From Nocardioides humilatus (GTDB taxonomy: Bacteria; Actinomycetota; Actinomycetes; Propionibacteriales; Nocardioidaceae), in assembly GCF_008373755.1 (NCBI RefSeq), contig NZ_VUJV01000001.1, forward strand, positions 1,070,881 through 1,134,880: a stretch of 64,000 nucleotides of DNA, written 5' to 3'. Below are positions 1 through 8,734 of this stretch, piece after piece (the stretch's first letter is position 1; each line of letters begins with the position of its first letter). The notes beneath the pieces are model-generated. The model had not been told where the DNA came from, did no database searches, and saw only the letters and a list, made by a program, of their open reading frames with translations. The translations under genes and the position numbers were made by a program.

Positions 1-1130
1 CCGGCACCTGGTCGCGCGAGCCGACGACCGCCGACCTCGACCTGGCGGCCGGCGTGACGCCGGTGGTCCTCGTCGCCGGCGACGCCCACCACGCGTGGCT
101 CAACAGCGCCGCGCAGGGAGCCCTCGGGCTGCCGCTGCGCGACGGGATGGTCCGGGAGACGGAGTGGTTCGAGGCCTACGAGCGCCTCAACTCACTGACC
201 GACACCGGCGACGACCCCGCGTCCTACCGGGAGACCCTGGCCGCGGCAGCCGCGCTCGGCGTCGTCGGCCTCGTCGACCTGGAGTTCACCGACACCCCCG
301 ACCTGTGGCGCGAGCGCTGGAAGGAGGGCGCGGACCTGCTCCGCGTCCGCACCGGCGTCTACGCCGAGCACCTCGACGAGGTCATCGCCGAGGGCCTCCG
401 GACCGGCGACCCGCTTCTCGACGACCCCCGGCTCACGATGGGCCCGCTCAAGATCATCAGCGACGGATCGCTCAACACCGGGACGGCCTGGTGCCACCAC
501 CCCTACGCGACCGGAGCGCACCCCGAGCACCCCGCGGGCGCGCCCAACCTCGACCTCGACCAGCTGACCGACCTCCACCGCCGGGCGCACGCCCACGGCC
601 TGGAAGTGGCCACGCACGCGATCGGCGACGCGGCGGTCGGTGCGGCGCTGACGGCGTACGAGCGCAGCGGAGCGCGCGGCTCGCTCGAGCACGTGCAGCT
701 GATCGCCGAGGCCGACGTCGCACGGATGGCGACCCTCGGTCTTCGCGCCAGCGTGCAGCCGCACCACCTCGTCGACGACCGCGACCTCACCGAGCGGGTC
801 TGGCCCGACCGCACCGACCGGTGCTTCGCCTTCCGCTGGCTGCTCGACGCAGGGGTGGCGGTGAGCCTGGGATCGGACGCCCCGGTCTCGCCGCTCGACC
901 CGTGGCTGGCGATCGACGCGGCGGTCCGGCGTACGGGCGACGGCCGCGGTGCCTGGCACGGCGAGCAGGCGATGACGCGGCGAGAGGCGCTGGCAGCATC
1001 CGTCGGCGGCAACGCGATCAGCCCCCACCAGCCCGGTGATCTCGTGGTCCTCGACCACGATCCGCTCACCACCACCCGGCCCGACGTCGCACTCACGGTC
1101 GTCGCCGGTCGGGTCGCTCATCGGGCCTAG
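1..1130 (+). CDS. Amidohydrolase family protein (YtcJ-like), 5' end outside window
   Basis: The reading frame is already open at base 3, so the N-terminus lies before the window. The visible part is about 375 residues. It carries the late part of a metal-dependent amidohydrolase barrel: an SDGSLNTGTAW segment, an ATHAIGD segment with a likely metal-ligand histidine, and SLGSDAPVSPLDPW near the C-terminus, a pattern typical of the YtcJ branch (Amidohydro_3). These enzymes hydrolyse C-N bonds in amide or cyclic substrates; the substrate here cannot be told. The stop codon overlaps the stop of the convergent PucR gene by a few bases. Family call is firm, function generic. Confidence 0.85.
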   Translation, partial: GTWSREPTTADLDLAAGVTPVVLVAGDAHHAWLNSAAQGALGLPLRDGMVRETEWFEAYERLNSLTDTGDDPASYRETLAAAAALGVVGLVDLEFTDTPDLWRERWKEGADLLRVRTGVYAEHLDEVIAEGLRTGDPLLDDPRLTMGPLKIISDGSLNTGTAWCHHPYATGAHPEHPAGAPNLDLDQLTDLHRRAHAHGLEVATHAIGDAAVGAALTAYERSGARGSLEHVQLIAEADVARMATLGLRASVQPHHLVDDRDLTERVWPDRTDRCFAFRWLLDAGVAVSLGSDAPVSPLDPWLAIDAAVRRTGDGRGAWHGEQAMTRREALAASVGGNAISPHQPGDLVVLDHDPLTTTRPDVALTVVAGRVAHRA

Positions 1131-2299
1131 GAGTCCGGCTCCACCCCGAGCGCGATCGTCAACGCGAGCACGGTGTCGGGGTCCTCGAGCTTGTCGCCGT
1201 AGAGCTCGCGCAGCTGGGTCATGCGGTAGCGCACCGTCTGCGGGTGCACGAAGAGCGCGGCAGCGACGTCGTCGCGCCGGCCCTGGTGGAGCAGCCACGC
1301 CCGCAGGGTCTCGGCGAGCTTGGCGGCCGAGGCAGGGCGTAGGTCGGCCATCGGCGCCAGGGCCATGGCGCGGAGGTCGGCGAGCGCTTCCGGGTCGGCC
1401 GTGAGCACCAGCTCGGGGAGGTGTGCCTCGGTGTCGACCTCGAGTCCGCGCTCCTGGGCCCTCCGGGCCCGGTCGTACGACGACCGCACCTCCAGCCACG
1501 GACGGGCAGGCCCGACCAGGCAGTTGCGCCCCTCGACGCCGCGGAGCAGGGCGGCGCGGCGCCGCCCGTGCGCGTCGGGCACGAGCAGTAGCACCGCCGC
1601 GTCGAGCTCGGGGAGGTCGGCGGCCTGGAGGGTGCCCTGGTGGACGAGCTGCAGGACCGAACCGACCTGCGACTCGGGCACGATCACGGCGGTCAGGGTC
1701 GACGGGAGCGGCCACTCCGCGCGCTCGGCGGCGGACAGCACGGTCTTCTCCGGCGCGTCGGTCAGGAGGTGGCGCGCGATCCGGTCGAGCAGCCGCTGCC
1801 GCACCCGGCCGGCCGTCGCCGACTCGTCGCCGTGACCCGACACGCTCGCAGCCGACAGCTCGTCGATGTAGAAGAAGACCGCCTGGGCGAAGGCGCCCAG
1901 CGACGTGGCATCGACGTTGTTCTCGACGGCGGCCGCGGACAGGTGCTGCCACGAGACCCGGGCACCGATCCGGTAGGCCGACAGCAACGCCTCCGAGCTG
2001 CGCCCGCTCCGAGCCTCGCCACGTCCGAGCTGGTAGGCACCCTCGATCGCAGCGGCTGGGGTGCGCTGGGCGGCGCCGGCGCGGCCCTCGGAGACGATCG
2101 ACAAGAAGCCGCCGAGCGCGACCCGCACGGCCGAGCGGATCGTCTCGCCCATCGGCCCGCTGAAGGCGTCGGTATAGCTGGGGACCTCGTCGATGATCAC
2201 CCGCACCACGTCGTCGGCGACGCGCGGCAGGTTGGCCCGGATCGCGACGGCGACCTCAGGTGGGAGTTCGACGCCGGTCGGAGCGGGTCCGCCAGCCAT
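1127..2299 (-). CDS. PucR family transcriptional regulator
   Basis: About 390 residues. The C-terminal 45 residues hold the PucR-type helix-turn-helix (VHPQTVRYRMTQLRELYG), preceded by a GGDEF-like/CdaR-type middle region and an N-terminal helical domain. PucR-type proteins are usually one-component regulators of nearby catabolic genes. The ATG at 2299 is preferred over the GTG at 2302 because AGGAGG sits 4 nt before the ATG but only 1 nt before the GTG. It is divergent from the ferredoxin reductase/desaturase pair, with about 90 nt between, so it is a candidate regulator of that pair (inference from position only). Confidence 0.88.
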   Translation of the reverse strand: MAGGPAPTGVELPPEVAVAIRANLPRVADDVVRVIIDEVPSYTDAFSGPMGETIRSAVRVALGGFLSIVSEGRAGAAQRTPAAAIEGAYQLGRGEARSGRSSEALLSAYRIGARVSWQHLSAAAVENNVDATSLGAFAQAVFFYIDELSAASVSGHGDESATAGRVRQRLLDRIARHLLTDAPEKTVLSAAERAEWPLPSTLTAVIVPESQVGSVLQLVHQGTLQAADLPELDAAVLLLVPDAHGRRRAALLRGVEGRNCLVGPARPWLEVRSSYDRARRAQERGLEVDTEAHLPELVLTADPEALADLRAMALAPMADLRPASAAKLAETLRAWLLHQGRRDDVAAALFVHPQTVRYRMTQLRELYGDKLEDPDTVLALTIALGVEPDS

Positions 2300-2392
2300 C
2301 ACTCCTCCTTTGTTCGCAAGGAATAAAAAGTGGCCTCAGATTCACCACCCACTGTCATGACCTTACCGCCGCGATGGGGAAGTCTTGATGTT

Positions 2393-3514
2393 GTGAGTTC
2401 CACGAGTCTTTCCGCCCCAGTGCTGGCCCGGAGTGCCCAGCGCGGCACTCTCAGCCGCCGCCTCCGCGCCCTGGCCGACGCGGCCCTGACCCCCCTGTCG
2501 GTCGACGAGGTTCTCGACGGCTTCCACCCGCTCCGGTCGGGCACCGACCTGAAGGGCAAGATCGTCGCCGTCGAGGCCGAGACCGCCGACGCCGCCACGA
2601 TCGTCATCAAGCCCGGCCGCGACTGGACCGGCCACGCGCCGGGTCAGTACCTCCAGGTCGGCATCGACATCGACGGCGTCCGCCTGTGGCGCTGCTACTC
2701 GCTGACCCACGGCCCGCGCCGCGACGGTCACATCAGCATCACCGTGAAGGCGATCCCCGACGGCATCGTGTCGCAGCACCTGGTGCACAAGGCCCGCGCC
2801 GGCCAGCTCGTCCACCTGCAGCAGGCCGCCGGCGACTTCACGCTGCCGCTCCCGCTGCCCGAGAAGATCCTCATGGTCACCGCGGGCTCCGGCATCACGC
2901 CCGTCATCGGCATGCTGCGCAACCTCTTCTCCAAGGCGGTCGCGCCCACCACCGCGATCACCCTGCTCCACGTCAACCAGACCGAGCCCGACTCGATCTT
3001 CAAGGACGAGCTGCGCGCGCTGGCGGCTGCCGGCCACATCACGCTCGTCGAGCACTTCGACGACCGCGACGGCCTGCTCGACCTGGCCCGGCTCGAGTCC
3101 CTCGTGCCCGACATCGGCACGCGGGCGGCGTTCGCCTGTGGCCCCAGCGGCCTCCTCGACGCCCTCGAGCAGTGGTACGACGAGCGCGGTCTGTCGCTCG
3201 ACACCGAGCGTTTCCGCACTGCGCTGGTCGCTGATGCCGGCGTTGGCGGCACCGTCGCGTTCGCCAACGGCACCGTCATCGACGCCGACGGCGCCACCCC
3301 GATCCTCGACGCCGCCGAAGCCGCGGGCGTCCTCATGCCGAGCGGGTGCCGCATGGGCATCTGCATGGGCTGCGTGCTGCCGATGAAGGAGGGCGCCGTG
3401 CGCGACCTCCGCAACGGCGAGATCACCGTCGTCGTCCCGGGCGAGGCCCCGGGCGGCGTGAAGATCCAGACCTGCATCAGCGCAGCCGCCGGCGACTGCC
3501 ACCTCGACCACTGA
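2393..3514 (+). CDS. Ferredoxin reductase-type flavoprotein with 2Fe-2S domain, partner of desaturase
   Basis: About 373 residues from the GTG at 2393. An FAD-binding region with WRCYSLT (R-x-Y-S), an NAD-binding region (GSGITPVIGML and FACGPSG) and a C-terminal plant-type 2Fe-2S ferredoxin domain (C-x4-C-x2-C in GCRMGICMGC, last ligand in KIQTCIS) occur in that order. This is the architecture of M. tuberculosis Rv3230c, which passes electrons from NAD(P)H to the DesA3 stearoyl-CoA desaturase, and a desaturase follows 29 nt downstream. Starts at 2330 (GTG, with AAGGA before it) and 2357 (ATG) are possible; 2393 is chosen because the earlier ones leave very little room for two divergent promoters. 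Confidence 0.88.
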   Translation: MSSTSLSAPVLARSAQRGTLSRRLRALADAALTPLSVDEVLDGFHPLRSGTDLKGKIVAVEAETADAATIVIKPGRDWTGHAPGQYLQVGIDIDGVRLWRCYSLTHGPRRDGHISITVKAIPDGIVSQHLVHKARAGQLVHLQQAAGDFTLPLPLPEKILMVTAGSGITPVIGMLRNLFSKAVAPTTAITLLHVNQTEPDSIFKDELRALAAAGHITLVEHFDDRDGLLDLARLESLVPDIGTRAAFACGPSGLLDALEQWYDERGLSLDTERFRTALVADAGVGGTVAFANGTVIDADGATPILDAAEAAGVLMPSGCRMGICMGCVLPMKEGAVRDLRNGEITVVVPGEAPGGVKIQTCISAAAGDCHLDH

Positions 3515-3543
3515 CCCCTCCGCCCCCCATCAGGAGAATCCCC

Positions 3544-4779
3544 ATGACCGCCGTTACGAAGAAGCCCGTCAACCCGATCGCCCACCTGTCCCCCGAGGAC
3601 ATCGAGGAGATCGGCACCCGGCTCGACGCCATCCGCCAGGAGGTCCTCGACAGCCGCGGCGAGCGCGACGCGGCCTACATCCGCCGCGTGATCAAGACCC
3701 AGCGCTACCTCGAGCTCGGCAGCCGCGCCGTACTGCTCGGCAGCATCTTCCCGCCGGCCTTCATCGCCGGCACCGTCGGCCTGTCGGCCGCGAAGATCCT
3801 CGACAACATGGAGGTCGGCCACAACATCCTCCACGGTCAGTGGGACTGGATGCGCGACCCGAAGATCCACTCCTCGACCTGGGAGTGGGACAACGTGACG
3901 CCGTCGGACCAGTGGAAGCACAGCCACAACGAGCTGCACCACACCTACACCAACGTCATCGGCAAGGACAACGACCTCGGCTACGGCATCATGCGGGTCG
4001 ACGAGGACCAGCCGTGGCACCCGTTCTTCATGTTCCAGCCGGTCTGGAACTTCATCAACGCCTGCTTCTTCGAGTACGGCATCGCGGCCTATGACCTCGA
4101 GCTCGGCAAGAACCTGAAGACCCCCAAGGAGAAGCGGTCGGAGGAGTTCAAGGCCAACTCCAAGGCTGTCCTGGCCAAGATCCGCAAGCAGGCGACCAAG
4201 GACTACGTCGTCCACCCGCTCCTGTCGCTGCCGACCGGCTCGTTCCTCCCGACCCTGGCCGCCAACTTCACCGCCAACATCGTGCGCAACCTCTGGACGC
4301 ACTCGGTCATCATGTGCGGCCACTTCCCCGAGGGCGTCGAGACCTTCGAGAAGAAGTCGATCGAGGGCGAGACGCGCGGCGAGTGGTACCTCCGCCAGAT
4401 GCTCGGCTCGGCCAACATCTCCGGCTCGAAGGCCCTGCACATCATGAGCGGCAACCTGTCGCACCAGATCGAGCACCACCTCTTCCCCGACCTCCCGAGC
4501 AACCGCTACGCCGAGGTCGCGCCGAAGGTGCGCGCGATCTTCGACGAGTACGGCCTCAACTACCACACCGCTCCGATGCCGAAGCAGGTCGCGAGCGCGT
4601 GGCACCGGTTCGTGCGCCTGTCCTTCCCCAACGGCTGGCTGGCCACGACCAACACCAAGAACCTGCCGCAGCAGCTGGTCGCGCTCTACAAGATCTCGAC
4701 CGCCGACAAGCGCAGCCGTCGCGTGATGCTGAAGCTCCTGGAGCGCAAGGCCAAGCAGGAGTACGTCCCCGCCGCCTGA
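3544..4779 (+). CDS. Fatty acid desaturase (acyl-CoA Delta9 desaturase type, DesA3-like)
   Basis: 411 residues from ATG 3544, preceded by AGGAG. The three histidine boxes of membrane di-iron desaturases are present: HNILH (in the first membrane region), HNELHH and HQIEHH near the C-terminus. The last box with Q is typical of front-end/cyt-b5-like and mycobacterial DesA3-type enzymes. Inserts a double bond in fatty acyl chains using O2 and electrons from the adjacent flavo-ferredoxin reductase. The frame is open upstream to 3346, but that stretch overlaps the reductase gene and is not coding. Likely co-transcribed with the reductase and controlled with it. Confidence 0.92.
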   Translation: MTAVTKKPVNPIAHLSPEDIEEIGTRLDAIRQEVLDSRGERDAAYIRRVIKTQRYLELGSRAVLLGSIFPPAFIAGTVGLSAAKILDNMEVGHNILHGQWDWMRDPKIHSSTWEWDNVTPSDQWKHSHNELHHTYTNVIGKDNDLGYGIMRVDEDQPWHPFFMFQPVWNFINACFFEYGIAAYDLELGKNLKTPKEKRSEEFKANSKAVLAKIRKQATKDYVVHPLLSLPTGSFLPTLAANFTANIVRNLWTHSVIMCGHFPEGVETFEKKSIEGETRGEWYLRQMLGSANISGSKALHIMSGNLSHQIEHHLFPDLPSNRYAEVAPKVRAIFDEYGLNYHTAPMPKQVASAWHRFVRLSFPNGWLATTNTKNLPQQLVALYKISTADKRSRRVMLKLLERKAKQEYVPAA

Positions 4780-4813
4780 GGCCCGTGGGCGTGATCGTCT
4801 AGGGTCTCGGCCC

Positions 4814-5416
4814 ATGGCGTCCCTGCTCCGAGCGATGCCCCTCGTCGCGCTCCTGCTGGTCACAGCGGGGTGCGAAGAGGCCGGCGACCCGACCGACGAC
4901 GAGTCAGGCGGGACGCTGCAGCGCGAGGCCGTGATCCACCGCAACGCGCGGGTCGTGTGGTCCGCCGAGATCGACCCGTCGTCCGCCGTCACCAGTGCGG
5001 TGGTCGCGGGCGACTGGGTGCTCGTGGCGACCACGAACACCGCGACCGATGCCGGTGCGGTGATCGGCTTCGACGACACCGGCCGGCAGTGGTGGGACAC
5101 CGAGACCGGGAGCGGCGATCCTGGCCTGACCGTGCTCGCCGACGGACTCGTCCGCGAGTGCGCGGGAAGCAACGAGGGCGACGTCCTCGACCGCACGACC
5201 GGCGACGTGATCCGGACCGGAGCGGAGTGCCCGGAGGCACCGGCCGACGATGTCTACGCCGTCGAGGAGTCCGAGCTCGTCGTCTACGACGACATCGAGC
5301 ACAGCCACGAGAAGTTCCGGATCGCGCTCCGCGACCACGACGCCGTTGCGTTCGCGGTCGAGGGCGGCGTGGTCACCTTCAGCGCAGACGCCCAGCAGGT
5401 CCGCTCCTACCGCTGA
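4814..5416 (+). CDS. Putative lipoprotein, function unknown
   Basis: 200 residues. N-terminal signal peptide with a lipobox (LLVTAGC, Cys about residue 20) predicts a membrane-anchored lipoprotein on the outer face of the membrane. The mature part is acidic and beta-rich, with VLVATTNTATDAGAVIGFDDTGRQWW resembling one or two blades of a PQQ-type propeller, too short to close a full propeller. No catalytic motif is recognisable. It lies 34 nt after the desaturase and 38 nt before the enoyl-CoA hydratase gene; no functional link is evident. Confidence 0.7.
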   Translation: MASLLRAMPLVALLLVTAGCEEAGDPTDDESGGTLQREAVIHRNARVVWSAEIDPSSAVTSAVVAGDWVLVATTNTATDAGAVIGFDDTGRQWWDTETGSGDPGLTVLADGLVRECAGSNEGDVLDRTTGDVIRTGAECPEAPADDVYAVEESELVVYDDIEHSHEKFRIALRDHDAVAFAVEGGVVTFSADAQQVRSYR

Positions 5417-5431
5417 TCTTCCGGTCTAAGT

Positions 5432-5443
5432 TACCAGCCGGTA
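5432..5443. promoter_or_regulatory. Palindrome TACC-AGCC-GGTA upstream of enoyl-CoA hydratase
   Basis: Perfect 4-bp arms with 4-nt spacer, ending 11 nt before the ATG at 5455, so it would overlap the promoter or leader. The same TACY-N4-RGTA form occurs upstream of the acyl-CoA dehydrogenase (13180-13191, with a near copy at 13167-13178) and upstream of etfD (47885-47896). Size and symmetry fit a TetR-family operator. Regulator unknown. Confidence 0.5.
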
Positions 5444-5454
5444 GTATTGACGCC

Positions 5455-6249
5455 ATGAGCAACGTGACCTGCAGGATCGACAACGGCGTCGCCCACGTGC
5501 GGCTCGACCGCACCGACAAGCTCAACGCGCTGACCCTGCCGATCCTCCAGGACCTGGCGATCACCGCGCACGCGCTGCGCAAGGACAAGGACCTGCGCGC
5601 GGTGATCATCGCGGGCGAGGGCGATGCCTTCTGCGCCGGACTCGACTTCGCGAGCGTCATGAAGAACCCCGCCGGCATCGCCAAGGCCTTCGTGCCGCTG
5701 CCGTGGCGCGGCACCAACCTCTTCCAGGAGGCGTGCTGGGCGTGGCGCCGGGTGCCGGTCCCGGTGATCGCCGCCGTCCACGGCCACTGCCTCGGCGGCG
5801 GTCTCCAGATCGCCCTGGCCGCCGACTTCCGGATCGCCACCCCCGACTCGCGATGGTCGGTCCTCGAGGGCAAGTGGGGCCTGATCCCCGACATGTCCGG
5901 CGTCCGCAGCCTGTCCGAGGTCGTCGGCATCGACCAGGCCAAGCTGCTCACGATGACCGCCGAGGTCTTCGACGGCAGTCGCGCCCAGGAGCTCGGCCTG
6001 GTCACCCAGCTCGCCAACGACCCGCTCGCCGATGCTGAGCGTCTGGCCGCCGAGCTCTCGACGAAGTCGCCGGATGCCCTGGCTGCCGCGAAGCGCCTCT
6101 TCAACGACACCTGGCAGGCCTCGCCCCGCCGTACCTTCGCGCGCGAGCGCATCGAGCAGGCCTACCTGCTCGCCGCCCGCAACACCAAGGCCGCCCGCGA
6201 GGCCGCCTTCACGAAGTCCGAGCCCGCCTACGGTCCTCGGGGTCGCTGA
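5455..6249 (+). CDS. Enoyl-CoA hydratase/isomerase family protein
   Basis: 264 residues from ATG 5455. Crotonase fold: the first oxyanion-hole segment AFCAGLDF (residues about 59-66) and the second CLGGGLQIALAADFRIA (about 107-123). The position that carries Glu in hydratases after the second glycine run reads VLEGKWGLIPDMSG, in which an Asp (PDMSG) resembles the isomerase/hydratase variants with Asp, so double-bond isomerisation or hydration are both possible. Acts on acyl-CoA in fatty-acid or related degradation. Sits alone, preceded by the TACC-N4-GGTA palindrome, and followed by a palindromic repeat that may act as terminator. Confidence 0.88.
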   Translation: MSNVTCRIDNGVAHVRLDRTDKLNALTLPILQDLAITAHALRKDKDLRAVIIAGEGDAFCAGLDFASVMKNPAGIAKAFVPLPWRGTNLFQEACWAWRRVPVPVIAAVHGHCLGGGLQIALAADFRIATPDSRWSVLEGKWGLIPDMSGVRSLSEVVGIDQAKLLTMTAEVFDGSRAQELGLVTQLANDPLADAERLAAELSTKSPDALAAAKRLFNDTWQASPRRTFARERIEQAYLLAARNTKAAREAAFTKSEPAYGPRGR

Positions 6250-6256
6250 CGCTCCC

Positions 6257-6318
6257 CGTCGTACCTGACGTACGTGTCCTGATTTCTCGAATTCACGACA
6301 TGTAGGTCAGGTACGACG
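6257..6318. repeat. 62-nt palindromic repeat, family R1 copy 1
   Basis: Left arm 6257-6278 begins CGTCGTACCTGACGTAC; right arm 6297-6318 pairs with it at 20 of 22 positions. The 18-nt centre can itself fold partly. A second element of exactly the same length and arm sequence lies at 11179-11240. Here it sits after the enoyl-CoA hydratase stop and could terminate transcription or stabilise mRNA ends. Confidence 0.85.
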
Positions 6319-6373
6319 CCAACCGATCGGCCGCATCGAGCGTCCTACAGGTGTCCCGAAGAAGGAGGACACC

Positions 6374-6949
6374 ATGAAGCTCTCCGTTGGCACCTCGCGC
6401 ACCGTGCGCGCCCTCGCGCTCGCCCTCGCGGTGAGCATCGCCCCCGCCGCACCCGCGGCCCACGCGGCCGCACCGTCCTCGGACTGCGCGACGCAGTGGG
6501 GCTCGCAGGTGAAGCACAGCGGCACTCACTCGACCCGGCAGGTCACCGACGTCCGGTCGGGCCGGCACACGTGCTTCGACCGGCTGGTCGTCGACATCGG
6601 CGGCCACGGCCGAGGCAGGCCGGGCTGGTGGGTCGGCTACGTCCCCCGGGTCGTCATGGACGGCTCCGGCCACCGCGTCCCGCTCCGGGGCGACGCCCGG
6701 ATCCAGGTCGTGATCAACGCGCCGGCGTACGGACGGCACGGTGCGGTCACCTACGACCCGGCCGACCCGCGCGAGCTCGTCGACGTCGGCACCTACGACA
6801 CCTTCCGCCAGGTCGCGTGGGCCGGGACGTTCGAGGGCCAGACGACCCTCGGGCTCGGCGTGCGCGCACGGCTCCCCCTGCGCGTCTTCGTCCTGGACGA
6901 CCCGAGCGGGCGGCGACTGGTCATCGACGTCGCCCACAGCTGGAGCTAG
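6374..6949 (+). CDS. Secreted protein with AMIN-like domain
   Basis: 191 residues. Clear Sec signal peptide (basic start MKLSVGTSRTVR, hydrophobic run, AHAAA cleavage region near residue 35). The mature part is beta-rich with FDRLVVDIGG and LRVFVLDDPSGRRLVIDVAHSW, a pattern of the actinobacterial AMIN-like domain, which is thought to bind cell-wall or surface polymers. Strong ribosome site (GAAGGAGG) 7 nt before the ATG. The function is inferred from family shape only. Confidence 0.75.
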   Translation: MKLSVGTSRTVRALALALAVSIAPAAPAAHAAAPSSDCATQWGSQVKHSGTHSTRQVTDVRSGRHTCFDRLVVDIGGHGRGRPGWWVGYVPRVVMDGSGHRVPLRGDARIQVVINAPAYGRHGAVTYDPADPRELVDVGTYDTFRQVAWAGTFEGQTTLGLGVRARLPLRVFVLDDPSGRRLVIDVAHSWS

Positions 6950-6955
6950 CGCACC

Positions 6956-7900
6956 CTAGGGGTAGCGCAGCCCCACCGTCTCCTCGCTGATCTCCCAGAG
7001 CTTGCGAGCGGCGTCCTCGTCGCGAGCCAGCTTGGTGCGCCCGACGATCCGGGGCGTGCCGGTCATCTGCTGCAGGCCGCTGGGCCCGACGTAGGTGTTG
7101 CCCGGCAGGTCGTCGGTCGCGGCCATCAGGCTGGGCCACGCACCGGCGGCCGGCGACTGCGAGATGCCCCGGACGGTGCCGTTGAGGATGCTCGCGAGCC
7201 CGCCGGACGAACGTCCGGTCTGCCCGTTGGCCACCAGATGGGTGCCGGCGAAGCCGGGATGCGCGGCGACCGCGACGACCGGCTTCTTCGCGGCCCGTAG
7301 ACGGCGGTCGAGCTCGGCAGTGAAGAGCAGGTTGGCGAGCTTGCTCTGGCTGTAGACCCGCCAGCGCGCGTAGCGGCCCTTCTTGGTCTTCGGGTCCGCG
7401 AGCGGAGCCTTGCGGGCGAACTGGTGCATGTTGGACGACACGCTCACCACGCGTCCCTCACCGCTCGCGGCCAGCTGCGGCAGCAGCAGTCCGGTCAGCA
7501 GGAAGGGGCCGAAGTGGTTGGTGGCCATCTGGAGCTCGAGGCCGTCCTCCGTCCGGGAGTACGACGTCCCCATCACCCCTGCGTTGTTGACGAGCACGTC
7601 GATCGGCCCGAACACAGCGGCAGCGGCGGCCGCCTCGCGCACGGAGTCGAGGCTGGCCAGGTCGAGCTGCAGGGTCTCGAGCTGGGCACCCGGGACCTCG
7701 GCACGGATCGCGGACACGGTGTCGTCGACCTTGCTCAGCGTGCGGCCGGCGAGCACCACGTAGGCGCCCTTGCGGGCCAGCTCGAGCGCGGTGTGGTGGC
7801 CGAGGCCGCCCAGAGTCGGGCCGGTGACGACGACGGTCCGCCCGCTCAGGTCGGGGATGTCGGCAACGGTCCAGGCCGGAGCTTGCTTGGTGTCGCTCAC
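6956..7900 (-). CDS. SDR family oxidoreductase
   Basis: 314 residues from GTG 7900. Short-chain dehydrogenase/reductase with a Rossmann glycine motif (TGPTLGGLGHHTA, a variant of TGxxxGxG), NNAGV at about residue 105, and the catalytic YSQSK (Y-x-x-x-K), with VSVSS before it. The spacing resembles the retinol dehydrogenase/WW-oxidoreductase-like SDRs. NAD(P)-dependent oxidation or reduction of an unknown substrate. The GTG overlaps the TGA of the upstream isomerase-like gene (GTGA), so the two are almost certainly translated together. Confidence 0.85.
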   Translation of the reverse strand: MSDTKQAPAWTVADIPDLSGRTVVVTGPTLGGLGHHTALELARKGAYVVLAGRTLSKVDDTVSAIRAEVPGAQLETLQLDLASLDSVREAAAAAAVFGPIDVLVNNAGVMGTSYSRTEDGLELQMATNHFGPFLLTGLLLPQLAASGEGRVVSVSSNMHQFARKAPLADPKTKKGRYARWRVYSQSKLANLLFTAELDRRLRAAKKPVVAVAAHPGFAGTHLVANGQTGRSSGGLASILNGTVRGISQSPAAGAWPSLMAATDDLPGNTYVGPSGLQQMTGTPRIVGRTKLARDEDAARKLWEISEETVGLRYP

Positions 7901-8712
7901 GGCGTGCTCCCCATCTTCGCGATGATCTGCTGGCCCAGCTCGATGTCACCCTCGATGACGACGGCGCCGGGCGCCGCGGCACGGCGACCACCGGCCAGGA
8001 CGATGAACGACTCGCGGTCCATCGTCAACGACACCGTCGGCTCGGCGGGCACCTCAGCCAGCCGCTGACCGCGTCCGTTCTCGTCGATCTCGACGGCGAC
8101 CTCCTCGCTGCCCTCGACCGCGAGCACCGCGGTGGTGCCGACGGGCGGCTTCACCTTCTTGCCGACCACGAAGCCGAAGGCGGCCGAGAGGTAGTCGGCC
8201 GTGTGCTGCGCGCCGGCGGTGTCCATGCCGCCCGGCTGACCGACGGCGCGGCGGACGTCCTGCTCGTGCATCCACACGTCGAGCGGACGGTTCCTGAGGA
8301 GCGTGTTCTGGTCCCAGCCCACCAGGCCGAAGACGCTCGGCGCCGGGGCCGAGCCGTCGCTCGGAGGGTCGGCGAGCAGCGCGTCGTGGCGGGCCGCCGT
8401 ACGCTCACGGATCTCCTCCACGATCGAGGCCGGCGTCCGGTCGCGACGGGTGACCACGCCGATCTCGGTGAACTGGCCCATCGGACCGTTCACGTGCGGC
8501 GGTTCGCCGATGTCGGCCTGCTCGTCGGGGCCGCCGCCCAAGATGCTCTCCAGGTGCGCGGTGTGGGCCGCGATCGCCTTGACGTCCCAGCCGGGAAGGT
8601 CGGTGGGCAGCGCCCAGGCATCCTCGGGCAGCGAGTCCAGCAGAGCGGTGAAGTCACCGATCGCCTGCCACCAGGTGTCGATGTAGCCCGCCAAGCGCTC
8701 CGCGTCACTCAT
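7897..8712 (-). CDS. Maleylpyruvate isomerase family mycothiol-dependent protein
   Basis: 271 residues from ATG 8712; the open frame extends further upstream but that part is the shadow of the next gene. N-terminal DinB-like metal-binding helical bundle of the MDMPI family (DLPGWDVKAIAAHTAHL, then DVWMHEQDVRRAVGQ), with the histidines expected to hold a metal. Members use mycothiol as thiol cofactor in actinobacteria; the real substrate of most is unknown. Coupled by a 4-nt overlap to the SDR, suggesting one shared pathway step. A second paralogue sits at 39975-40775. Confidence 0.82.
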   Translation of the reverse strand: MSDAERLAGYIDTWWQAIGDFTALLDSLPEDAWALPTDLPGWDVKAIAAHTAHLESILGGGPDEQADIGEPPHVNGPMGQFTEIGVVTRRDRTPASIVEEIRERTAARHDALLADPPSDGSAPAPSVFGLVGWDQNTLLRNRPLDVWMHEQDVRRAVGQPGGMDTAGAQHTADYLSAAFGFVVGKKVKPPVGTTAVLAVEGSEEVAVEIDENGRGQRLAEVPAEPTVSLTMDRESFIVLAGGRRAAAPGAVVIEGDIELGQQIIAKMGSTP

Positions 8713-8734
8713 GTCCGGGATGCTAGCGACAACC

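Noticed and set aside
2728-5196. Long ORF on the minus strand (over 800 codons) opposite the reductase and desaturase
   Set aside because: It mirrors the real genes in a high-GC sequence where antisense frames stay open; it has no domain pattern, while the plus-strand frames carry conserved motifs. The same applies to long frames at 192-1952 (-), 12055-13143 (+), 45914-47914 (+) and 31533-33458 (+).
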